A DNA stretch of 64,000 bases from Bryocella elongata (lineage in GTDB: Bacteria > Acidobacteriota > Terriglobia > Terriglobales > Acidobacteriaceae). Positions 9,772 to 18,083 of the stretch are shown piece by piece (positions within the stretch are counted from its first letter, which is position 1; every line of letters begins with the position of its first letter). The stretch is from NCBI RefSeq assembly GCF_900108185.1, contig NZ_FNVA01000001.1, positions 1,488,001-1,552,000 on the forward strand, given 5' to 3'. The notes below the pieces were generated by a model. That model did not search any database. It was not told where the DNA came from and was given only the letters and a program-made list of their open reading frames with translations. The translations under genes and the position numbers were made by a program.

Positions 9772-11171
9772 CAAGCGTCGAGCGGACGTTCCGGATGCAC
9801 CGTCATCCAGCAGATTGCCCCAAACACGGCGAGGGCGGCCGAGACCGCAAACGATGTGCTCCAGTGAAAGCGTTGCGCGATCCATGGCGTCAGGGAGGCG
9901 GTCACCGCTCCTCCAATCTGCCCTCCCATGTTCACCATGCTCGAGAACACTCCGGAGCTGTTGCCTGCGATGTCGACCGATACGGACCAGAACGAGCTCT
10001 GCGAAAGATACAGCGCTCCCGCACCGACGGCGAGGATTACGCCGGCAAGCTGAGGGCTCTGCACCTTGGAACCCATGAGGAGGAAGATGGCCGTCAAGAG
10101 CATCGCCACAGATGCCAGGCCGCAGCGGCCTGTGCGCAACCCATACTTTCTGGTCAGGCGATCACTCAGCGTTCCACCTGCAAGGCAGCAGATCGTCATC
10201 GATAGGAATGGCAGCATGGAATAGTAGGCGCTCGCTTTGAGATTGAAGCCACGCACCTGGGCCATGTAAAGGAAGAACCAGCTGAAATAGATCCACGCGA
10301 TATAGCCGAACGCAAAGTACCCCCCCATCAGCGCAGGCAGATCGCGGCGTCGAAAAATTGCTCGCCACGAGATCACGGGAGCCGCCGGGACGACCTCGCC
10401 CGCCTGAGACTCTCCGACGGGAGACGCCCCGCCAGGTTTAACTGCTATCCCCTCGCGAATGTGCTGCAGCTCCGACGGGTAGACACCCGAGTGTTCTTCC
10501 GGCGTGTCTCGAGCATAGATCCACCACACGGCTCCGGCTGCAAGGCCAGCGGCGGAGCAGGCCCAGAAGGCGGATCGCCATCCCTCATTTGTAATCAGCC
10601 ATGTGAGCAACGGAGGTGTGAGTCCGCTGCCCGCTCCTACGCCCGCAAAGATAAGGCCATTGATCAAGCCGCGTTCGTCGACAGGCACCCAACGAGCAAC
10701 GAACTGGTTCGCTGCCGGATAGATGACCGCCTCGCCTGCTCCGAGTGCGAAGCGAACGGCAATGAGCAACACCACTGCGTGAGCCATACCGGATGGCAAC
10801 ACAGCCGTCAAAGCAGTGGCAACGCCCCACCACAGCACTCCCAGCGAGAGAACGCGCCGAGGACCGTACCGCGCGGCGAGCCATCCGGCTGGCAGCTGGA
10901 AACCCGCATAGCCAATCAGGAACGAGCTGAAGATCCACCCCAGGCGCTGGTTGCCCAATCCATATTCGGAGCTGATCTGGAGCCCCGCGATGGAGATATT
11001 GGTTCGGTCAACAAAGGCAACGCCGCTAAGGACAAAGAGCCAAAAGGCCAGAAGAAAGCGAACGTGAGTGCGGCGCTCGACGTAAATCAATGTTGCTCCC
11101 GGCGGCACGATAACGCTGCGCTCGGATGGAGTCGTCTTCGAATATCTCGGACTGATCCGGAGATGCTCCAT
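9771..11171 (-). CDS. MFS transporter, anion:cation symporter (hexuronate/galactonate-type) family
   Basis: A 466-residue inner-membrane carrier with about 12 hydrophobic segments. Seen: FVDRTNIS at residues 53-60 at the end of the first segment and RYGPRRVLS after the second, both typical of the ACS family that carries sugar acids (ExuT, GudP and DgoT type). The substrate is probably an organic or sugar acid released in the periplasm. The first 27 residues are atypical; a TTG at 11090 preceded by GGGAG would give the usual family N-terminus. The stop overlaps the sensor kinase ATG (TGATG), so carrier, kinase and regulator form one operon. A candidate regulator site lies at 11198-11213. Confidence 0.88.
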   Translation of the reverse strand: MEHLRISPRYSKTTPSERSVIVPPGATLIYVERRTHVRFLLAFWLFVLSGVAFVDRTNISIAGLQISSEYGLGNQRLGWIFSSFLIGYAGFQLPAGWLAARYGPRRVLSLGVLWWGVATALTAVLPSGMAHAVVLLIAVRFALGAGEAVIYPAANQFVARWVPVDERGLINGLIFAGVGAGSGLTPPLLTWLITNEGWRSAFWACSAAGLAAGAVWWIYARDTPEEHSGVYPSELQHIREGIAVKPGGASPVGESQAGEVVPAAPVISWRAIFRRRDLPALMGGYFAFGYIAWIYFSWFFLYMAQVRGFNLKASAYYSMLPFLSMTICCLAGGTLSDRLTRKYGLRTGRCGLASVAMLLTAIFLLMGSKVQSPQLAGVILAVGAGALYLSQSSFWSVSVDIAGNSSGVFSSMVNMGGQIGGAVTASLTPWIAQRFHWSTSFAVSAALAVFGAICWMTVHPERPLDA

Positions 11172-11197
11172 TGAACTATGCCTCGGGCGTTTGCCTA

Positions 11198-11213
11198 TAG
11201 GACGTTTGACGTA
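11198..11213. promoter_or_regulatory. Second copy of the 16-bp candidate operator, upstream of MFS-kinase-regulator operon
   Basis: TAGGACGTTTGACGTA matches the site at 5818-5833 at 13 of 16 positions, with TAGGAC, TTGAC and the final TA conserved. It lies 27 bases before the annotated MFS start, or 108 before the alternative TTG start. This would make the operon autoregulated. Confidence 0.45.
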
Positions 11214-11906
11214 GAGGGGATGAGATATGCAATGAGTGTGTCTTCCTCGCTCACGGAAGTCAACCAGCGGCTGCTACGCAATCATCGGCTTCTGCCACGC
11301 GCGCAGCCTGGATGGTGCCGACTCCTTCCTCGTGGAGACGCCAACACGGCTCTCTACCCGTGTACTTGTCGTAGAGACAGCGTCGTGTAGCTGCAGATGC
11401 GATGGGTATCAGCTTTCGAGCAACTTCATCCGACGACGGATGTACGTTGAAGAGCTTCCGCCGCAAACTGAAGCATGCAGCGCCGGATGGTTATCGAGAT
11501 CTCCCACACGGGTTCGCGAGCAGGTCAACTTGCCCGGTGGCGTGGCTCAGGTTCAAGCTGCGGCAGGGGCTCTCCTGAATCGTGAGGCGGCGGTTCAAAC
11601 GATGAGGATGCACCGGTAGCGTAACTGAGTCGTGCCCCCCGGGGTTGTAGATGGCTTCTATGCCTCGAATGTCAGTGCGCCCATCTCCCCCGCATGGTAA
11701 GAGGATCGTGGGTCGAGGAAAGAGACCAGCCAACGTCTCCGTTTCCGTCTGGGGCTATCGGCAGAATCGCATTGTTATACCACGTGCTGGACCGCATGAT
11801 CAGAACCGTGACCGTCAAAAGACGGGAGCGCCGGTGCCCAAAGTATGCAGCCGCCTGAACGCTCCCACGAATGACTCTCTTGCCAACGCTGGGACCGACG
11901 ACCGCC
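11214..11906. other. Intergenic region with no intact gene; possible Gfo/Idh/MocA fragment
   Basis: No convincing gene. On the minus strand near 11640-11690 the translation DGRTDIRGIEAIYNPGG resembles the C-terminal helix of the Gfo/Idh/MocA oxidoreductase encoded at 15842-16957 (EGLADLRCIEAIYRSAG, 9 of 17 residues identical), with no recognisable family sequence on either side. This may be a decayed gene end. The rest shows no recognisable protein or RNA. Confidence 0.3.
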
Positions 11907-14900
11907 TCAAAACGTCAGGCGTCCGCCGATCTGAATGAGCCTCATGCCACCCGCGCCCGTGATCTGATTGGAGGTCAATGCCAGAGCGATCGAACTATTG
12001 GGGTTGCTGGGGTTGACGAGGTTGAGCACGTTCGTTGACTCACCGCGAAGCTGAAAGACGATATGGTCGCGGATTGGGAAGTCCCGCAAGATTGCAAGAT
12101 CCAGGTTACGAGACCCGGGTCCGTAGTAACCGTCGCGCTGCGAAGAACCATCTGAACCGAGTGGACCAATGCCAGGACATGCCGAGGGGGTTGCCAGGGT
12201 GAAGCTACAGAACATCGTTCGGTCAAAGTAGTTCCTGACCTCCGCGGTGCGGCTCTTGTGGTTGATCGAGCTGTTGTACGGATTTCCAGTCTGATTCGCT
12301 CGATCCCCGGAAAAGCCATCAGCATTGTTGTCGGTACCCGTGGTGACCGAAAACGGAGTCCCACTCCGCACCGTGACGATCGGAGAGAGCTTCCAGTGGT
12401 TGAGGGCAGCCTCCATGAAGCGATTGTGATGCACGTAGTCCAGCTGCCACACAGCTGAAAGCTTGAACAGATTCCGCACGTCGTTATCCGTTGGCCCTTT
12501 GTCAAACTGCAGGTTGTTCATGTCATTTTCGCCGGCAGTATCGAGCCCGTAACTCTCGATGTTCTTGCTGAACGTGTAGAAGCCATTGAAACTGATGCCG
12601 TGACGCATCTGTTTCTGGAATGTAACCTGCAGGGCGTTGTAGTTCGAATTGGCGCTCGACTGCGCTTGATTGATCGCTCCAAGTACACCTGTGTCAATGG
12701 GACGACGCTGGAGCACATTCGTGGTCGTATTCGCCGTCGGCGTCGTTGTGTTGAAGACCGGGTAGTTGAGATCGGCCGTATAGATCAGATGGCGCGACAG
12801 TGCACCGACATACGCCACGCCCACGACGAAGGTGCGCGTGATGGATTGCTGCACGGAAAGATTCATCTGATAGGTATGAGGCCAACGCAACATGGGCGCC
12901 ATGCCAAAGATCGCAGCCCCGGCCGGTGCTGCAGCGACAGCCCCCGGCACGTAGTTGAACGGAAACGGGGACGGCGAGTTCTTATACGGGTTCGCCAGCG
13001 TGCCCGGGACAGGAAAGGTATACCGCAGCGTGAACGGATAGTAGTTTGATGTACTGTTCCACTCGTTTCCGGACATACCTCCCCAGAAGATGCCGCCCCC
13101 CGCACGGACCGATGTGCGACCGTTGCCAAAGGGGTCCCACGCGAGGCCCACACGGGGCGAAAAGTGGAGGGCGGGGAGTGCAACGATCCCTCGCGTAATC
13201 CCCTTGTCTCCGGGAACAAGCTCGCCGGTTGGCATCAACGGATTGACCGTCGATTGCTGCCCCAGGACGAACGTGGACTCTTTGTTCTGTGGATCGGTAG
13301 GGGGAGTCTGCAGATCCCAACGGAAGCCGAGGTTTAAGGTTAGCCTCGGTGTGGCGCGCCAGTCATCCTGCGCAAAGAGCGAGTAGAAGAAAGAGTCATC
13401 GATCGCAGTAACAGGAGCATCCTGCGTCTGACTATTCGCAAGGCCCAGCATGTAGTCGCTTAGGGCATTGCCAGTCCGAGCGCTTGTACTCGACTGGAAT
13501 CCCCATACCCCGTAGTTGTTCAGCTCTGTGAGCAGGATGTCTTTGTTCAGAGAACCCTCCCCGCCAAGCTGCAGCGTGTGGTGGCCAAGGGTCCAGATGA
13601 ATAGATCCCGCACCGAATAGAAGTTGGTTCCGGCAGTCGGTCCCGAGATCGCATTCGTGAGCGAAAAGTAGTTCGTCACCGAGATCTGCGGCAGGCTTAG
13701 TTGCCCCTGCCCCGCAAACGTCGAACCGAAATCCGCCAGCGATTTCCCCGGAGAGTTGACGCGACCGCCAAAGCTGCGCGTGTAGGTAGCCCATACCTGA
13801 TTCACTTTGTTAGGACTCAGCGTGATCGTGTCGCTCACGTTGGCTACATGCAGCCTGTAGTCCTGCAACTGCACTCCCCAGGGCATACTGCCGCTGCCTG
13901 GGAAGACCGTGTTCTCGCCTTTCAAATAGAAGTACGACCCAACAATCCGTTGCTTCGCCGTGAGTTGGTCTTCTACCTTACCCATGTACTCGTTGTAGCT
14001 ACTAGGCAAACCGATATTCCCGACATAGGTTGGGCCGGCGGAGTTGGTGGCATTCGCTGCGGGCAGCGACTTCAGTACTGCAAGCGCCGCACTATCAAGA
14101 GGGTCGGTAATGATGTTGTTCGCGTACGGTTTCCTCGTCGTGGGGTTGCATACGATGAAGTCTCCCGCAGCCTTGTCTGCTGCAGACAACGTCTGATTGC
14201 AGCTCGTGATCGTGCCGCTCGTCTTCGGGAGCAGCGCGCTGAAGTCCCCTGTCGTCTCTGCTGCGGTTGGGAGATTTGCACCACCCGAGAAGTTCTTTGG
14301 AGCGATGTCGCGGTACCCTCCGTAATCGAAGAAGAAGAAAGCGCGGTCGCGCTTGATCGGGCCGCCAAGAACGCCCCCAAAGACGTGACGATGAACCGGA
14401 GACCGGACGATAGCTCCGTGCGCTACTGTTGGGTTCACCCACGAATTTGAATTGAAGTTCGTCTCGCGGTGAAATTCGTATACGGACCCGTGGAATACGT
14501 TCGTCCCCGACTTGGTGACTGCGCTCACGACACCGCTGGACATGCGGCCATATAAAGCACTGTAGTTGTTAGTCTGGACATTGACCTCGGCCAGCGCCTC
14601 TGGACTTGGCATCTGGTTACCCGTCATGCGCACGGCAGTCATGTTCAGGCCGCCATCCAGGTAGTAGCTCACCGCACCAGTGTTGTTCTCCGTGGTACTG
14701 CCGTTGATCTGAACCACCTCCTGTGGGTAGCCGAGAGTATTACCGTTGCTCTGGCTCTGCACGCCTGGTACGAGGGTCAAGAGGTTGTAAATGTTCCGAT
14801 CGAGAATGGGCATGTCCTCGACCTCGCTGGTGCTGATGGTGCGGCCCACCGTTGCGTTTTCGAGATTGATCGCCGGTGGTTGTTCTGTGATTGTGACCTC

Positions 14901-15275
14901 TTGAGAGACGGCGCCGAGAGTCAGGCGTGCATCGATGCGCACCTGCGCGTTGACCTCCAAGGTCACATTCTGCTGCGCATAGCGCTGGAACCCAGGCGCT
15001 TCAACGGTTACGGTATATCTGCCGATCGGCACTAGATCTGCGCGATAGGCTCCCGTTGCGTCAGTTGCCGCCTTCGCTGTGTAGTGCGTGTCGACATTGG
15101 AGATCAGAACCTCTGCCCCAGGGATCGCGGCTCCGGAGGGATCCGTGACACTGCCCGTGACTGTGGCGGTCGTCAGTTGTGCGCCCATCCGCGTGCCTGA
15201 CGACAGGCACAAGAGTGCCCCGAACACGGTAAATATCAGCCGCGCCCAACGATGCGCAAATACCAGGTCGTTCAT
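11907..15275 (-). CDS. Oar-type TonB-dependent outer-membrane receptor (receptor 2)
   Basis: A 1122-residue receptor. Seen: a signal anchor (LIFTVFGALLCLSSG) ending at about residue 32, a carboxypeptidase-regulatory-like domain (GSVTDPSGAAIPGAEV) to about residue 120, a plug with VEDMPILDRNIYNLLTLVPGV and YYLDGGLNM, and a barrel ending in GGRLTF with a terminal phenylalanine. It resembles receptor 1 in architecture but not closely in sequence. It is transcribed alone, from a predicted promoter about 190 bases upstream. The ligand is unknown; the adjacent oxidoreductase, pectate-lyase-like remnant and GH95 enzyme suggest a plant or microbial polysaccharide. Confidence 0.9.
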   Translation of the reverse strand: MNDLVFAHRWARLIFTVFGALLCLSSGTRMGAQLTTATVTGSVTDPSGAAIPGAEVLISNVDTHYTAKAATDATGAYRADLVPIGRYTVTVEAPGFQRYAQQNVTLEVNAQVRIDARLTLGAVSQEVTITEQPPAINLENATVGRTISTSEVEDMPILDRNIYNLLTLVPGVQSQSNGNTLGYPQEVVQINGSTTENNTGAVSYYLDGGLNMTAVRMTGNQMPSPEALAEVNVQTNNYSALYGRMSSGVVSAVTKSGTNVFHGSVYEFHRETNFNSNSWVNPTVAHGAIVRSPVHRHVFGGVLGGPIKRDRAFFFFDYGGYRDIAPKNFSGGANLPTAAETTGDFSALLPKTSGTITSCNQTLSAADKAAGDFIVCNPTTRKPYANNIITDPLDSAALAVLKSLPAANATNSAGPTYVGNIGLPSSYNEYMGKVEDQLTAKQRIVGSYFYLKGENTVFPGSGSMPWGVQLQDYRLHVANVSDTITLSPNKVNQVWATYTRSFGGRVNSPGKSLADFGSTFAGQGQLSLPQISVTNYFSLTNAISGPTAGTNFYSVRDLFIWTLGHHTLQLGGEGSLNKDILLTELNNYGVWGFQSSTSARTGNALSDYMLGLANSQTQDAPVTAIDDSFFYSLFAQDDWRATPRLTLNLGFRWDLQTPPTDPQNKESTFVLGQQSTVNPLMPTGELVPGDKGITRGIVALPALHFSPRVGLAWDPFGNGRTSVRAGGGIFWGGMSGNEWNSTSNYYPFTLRYTFPVPGTLANPYKNSPSPFPFNYVPGAVAAAPAGAAIFGMAPMLRWPHTYQMNLSVQQSITRTFVVGVAYVGALSRHLIYTADLNYPVFNTTTPTANTTTNVLQRRPIDTGVLGAINQAQSSANSNYNALQVTFQKQMRHGISFNGFYTFSKNIESYGLDTAGENDMNNLQFDKGPTDNDVRNLFKLSAVWQLDYVHHNRFMEAALNHWKLSPIVTVRSGTPFSVTTGTDNNADGFSGDRANQTGNPYNSSINHKSRTAEVRNYFDRTMFCSFTLATPSACPGIGPLGSDGSSQRDGYYGPGSRNLDLAILRDFPIRDHIVFQLRGESTNVLNLVNPSNPNSSIALALTSNQITGAGGMRLIQIGGRLTF

Positions 15276-15461
15276 CTAGTGCCTCCTCAGAGTTGGACCA
15301 TTCCGTCCTGCTATCGCATTCCCGCTGCAGAGACAGGCCTGCTCGTGCAACGCCGCGCGAGCTGCGCTTCTGCTCTGCTGGAACGCGGCTGCGGATACAG
15401 TTCTTGCAGTCGTTCGCTCTCTTGCCGGCGAGTAGTTTTTATTCATTAGTGATGAGCGATG

Positions 15462-15491
15462 TTTATATTTGCAACTGTCGGAGACTGTCAA
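15462..15491 (-). promoter_or_regulatory. Predicted sigma-70-like promoter for receptor 2
   Basis: On the minus strand a TTGACA -35 box (15491-15486) is followed after 18 bases by TATAAA (15467-15462). It is about 190 bases upstream of the receptor start and lies in an unusually AT-rich patch. Confidence 0.5.
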
Positions 15492-15841
15492 GTAAAGTTC
15501 GATCTTCGATCAATTTGCCGATGTCCGAAATCCCGATGCGCCCCTCCCGACCACCGCATGGCCAAAGGGCTGTCTCAGAGACGCGGAGAATGCGATGAGA
15601 TGGTCTTGGGCCAATCGTGCTCTCCGCCATGAACTCGCGATCCTGCACGCCGCGACATATACGTTTCGAAACGGCTGCACAGCATCTGCCGACGCGGTGA
15701 CGCTCGCGTCACCCACCCCACGATATCTCGGTACAGGGAAAGCACGCAGCAGACAGGGATGGGGCACTGCAAGAGGCGGTCCGACCACTCCACAGCGAGC
15801 TTGGCCGCGGCGGACAACCATATTGGATTCGTAGCGATTCG
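15492..15841. other. Intergenic region without a recognisable gene
   Basis: Short open frames occur on both strands but none shows family motifs, a good ribosome binding site or low-complexity-free composition. Nothing further is supported. Confidence 0.5.
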
Positions 15842-16957
15842 TTAGCTCAGCAGTGCTCCTGCTGACCTATAGATCGCCTCAATGCAGCGGAGGTCAGCCA
15901 GGCCTTCTTCGCCCGGCGTCTTCGGTGTCTTGTTCTGCAGGATGCATTCCGCGAAGTGATCGGCCTCGCGGACGAACTGCATAGGATCCAGTTCATCGCT
16001 GGTCTCGTCTATGTCGATACGCTTTGCATCACGTGTCGGCTCTTCCGCATAACGACCCTGGATGTGTTGCCCTTGGTAGGTGTACGAGCCAACCTCGAGC
16101 CAGCCATAAGCGCCATGCAACCGATAGTAGCCGCTCATATCCGCCCCATACGTAGAAGCACCGGTGGCCAGCGCGCCGGAGGGAAACCTCATCAGCCAGG
16201 AGACATTCTCTTCAACCTCCTTGAAGCGCCCATCATGGTCCATCGTGGATACCTGCCCGTGACAGTCCGAGGGTTCTCCGCCTGCAAACATGCGGAATGC
16301 GTTGATACAGTAGATGCCCACATCGAACAACGATCCCCCACCTCCCAATGCCTTGGTGTAGCGCCATTCGCCCGGTTTGATATTGAAGCCATTGGCGGCT
16401 TCCATCGCTTGTAAGGGCCCCAGCTGCCCACTCTTGACAAGTGCTAGTGCCTTCAACGTGATGGGCTCGTCGTGCAGCCGGTAGGCGATCATCAATTTCA
16501 CGCGCGCGACCGTGCAGGCCTCAATCATCTGGCGACATTCCGCAGAACTGATCGCCATGGGTTTTTCACACAACACATGCTTGCCAGCCCTGGCAGCGCG
16601 CATCGTGTACTCAGCGTGCATGCTGTTCGGCAGCGCCACGTACACCGCATCGATGTTTCGATTCGCGCCAATCCGATCGAACTCCTCGTAGCTGTAGATC
16701 GAATCCATCGGCACGCCATACTGTGCGGCGACCCTTTCCGCCTTGTCACGATGACCGCTGACGAGCGCTGTGACCCTGGAGCTTTGCGAGTTCGCCACGC
16801 CTGCCAGGAAGTGCGCAGCGATGCGACCGAGCCCGATGACGCAGTACCCAACCCGTTGGGTGTCTGGCGCTGCCCACGAGCGTGTAGCCGCATTCAGATG
16901 CGGCGTTGCGAGGGCAAGCGCACTAAGACGACCAAACTCTCGTCGCGAAAATGACAT
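15842..16957 (-). CDS. Gfo/Idh/MocA-family oxidoreductase with Tat-type signal
   Basis: A 371-residue NAD(P)-dependent sugar or inositol oxidoreductase of the glucose-fructose oxidoreductase branch. Seen: SRREFGRLSALALA at residues 4-17 (Tat-type signal with RR and a hydrophobic core), a Rossmann motif GLGRIAAHF at 42-50, EKPMA at 131-135 (the conserved lysine of the family), and WRYTKALGGGGSLFDVGIYCINAFR further on, which contains the substrate-side conserved aspartate. Export with a bound cofactor is known for GFOR of Zymomonas. It is the last gene of a minus-strand pair with the truncated protein at 17030-17542. The substrate is unknown. Confidence 0.88.
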   Translation of the reverse strand: MSFSRREFGRLSALALATPHLNAATRSWAAPDTQRVGYCVIGLGRIAAHFLAGVANSQSSRVTALVSGHRDKAERVAAQYGVPMDSIYSYEEFDRIGANRNIDAVYVALPNSMHAEYTMRAARAGKHVLCEKPMAISSAECRQMIEACTVARVKLMIAYRLHDEPITLKALALVKSGQLGPLQAMEAANGFNIKPGEWRYTKALGGGGSLFDVGIYCINAFRMFAGGEPSDCHGQVSTMDHDGRFKEVEENVSWLMRFPSGALATGASTYGADMSGYYRLHGAYGWLEVGSYTYQGQHIQGRYAEEPTRDAKRIDIDETSDELDPMQFVREADHFAECILQNKTPKTPGEEGLADLRCIEAIYRSAGALLS

Positions 16958-17029
16958 ATCCAGGCACCTCCTGTGTAGCCACTCTATAAAGCGCCATGCA
17001 GGCCCGTGACCGGACTGATGACCGGTAGA

Positions 17030-17542
17030 TCAATAACCGATGTTCTTCACCGCCTGGACACCGAGACGCTCCCGCATCTGCTCCAGGTAAAGACTTGCCG
17101 GGACCACAGGAGTTCCCTGCGATTCGATGAATCCCTGTGGCAGGACCGGCAACTCCGGTCCGGGATCGTAGGTCTTCATCTTGTCCAGCAACTGTTCCCC
17201 GCGATTGCCGATGCCCCAGTTCGCCGACCCTGGTGACAGGGGTAAGTTCGAAACCTTATCAATCGCGGCTTGGATCAACGCGCTGTCATCGCCGCCGGTG
17301 GGCGCAACCCTCGCCTTCACAGGAACATCCGGAAGCGCAACACCGCCGCCCATGTAGCCGGTATAAGAAAAATCGAGGATTCTCTTGCCCGTCTTCAGAT
17401 GCTGGTAGACCAGCCTCCCCAAATGGTCGAAGTGGACCCACTGGCTGCGCGTCGCCGCAAGTTCCTGCGCGCCGGCCTCTAATGCAACCGATAGGGCAAG
17501 CATCACCCATGCCAGTCGCTTCGGCCGCCTCACCAGTACCAT
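17030..17542 (-). pseudogene. Internally deleted pectate-lyase-like (right-handed beta-helix) secreted protein
   Basis: A 170-residue secreted protein that looks like both ends of a much larger beta-helix protein joined in frame. The N-terminal part after the signal peptide (MVLVRRPKRLAWVMLALS) contains ILDFSYTGYMGGGVALPDVPVK and GGDDSALIQAAIDKVS, the characteristic opening of pectate-lyase-superfamily proteins. From about residue 103 the sequence becomes PGSANWGIGNRG and ends SLYLEQMRERLG-VQAVKNIGY, a C-terminal signature I associate with the same large Acidobacteriota proteins. No helix coils remain between the two. The ATG at 17542 has GAAGG 11 bases upstream and starts the signal; the frame extends to 17638. 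It is probably inactive. Confidence 0.55.
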
Positions 17543-17628
17543 GCAGCATCCCTTCCTTCGCAGGGAGCGCTCCGCCTCGTCAAGAAGCTTAGAACGCAAT
17601 TCGGGGGCCTGCAGAAGCCCCGAATCTT

Positions 17629-18003
17629 TTATTTGCAAAACCTAACGGCTGTCAATGAGAATCGGTGCCGCAAGATAGAGCTATTCCGTAGCCAGGCAGA
17701 CCGCCCGGGTTGCACCTCAACGAACACTGGCGTTCCGCGGCCGATGCCTGAAGCGACGCGAACATAGAGCTGCGCAACGGATTCGCTATCAGCATCAATC
17801 ATTTCGCGGCGACCTCGGGACCTTCCGATATCGGCATCTCCGAACAACCTATTGCCGTGAACTTTGTCGTCACAGGTTCCGGGGCGAGCAGCGAAGAAAG
17901 GCTCGACTGCTTCCGTGGGACCATGCCCAACTTCCAGCATCGCGACAGCCCTGAAATCATTCACTGGTAAAATTTGCGATTCGCAGGGTAAATTACATTG
18001 CAC
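17629..18003 (-). other. Unassigned open stretch between truncated protein and GH95 gene
   Basis: This region upstream of two divergent genes holds one 124-codon minus-strand frame (VNDFRAVAMLEVGHG to SVAQLYVRVASGIG). I recognise no family and see no clear ribosome binding site. It could be a small gene, a remnant or simply the divergent promoter region. Confidence 0.2.
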
Positions 18004-18083
18004 GAATGAAAATCAAGCTACCCCACCAGAAGGTGGTGTAGCCAGGTGATTTTCTGAATCTTCCGAAAAGGACATCATCTGCC

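Noticed and set aside
15537-15567. TGCGCCC..TC and CCGCATGG..AAG shared with 11676-11701
   Set aside because: The two blocks differ in spacing and the first copy is explained by the decayed oxidoreductase fragment. Similarity is too short to call a repeat.
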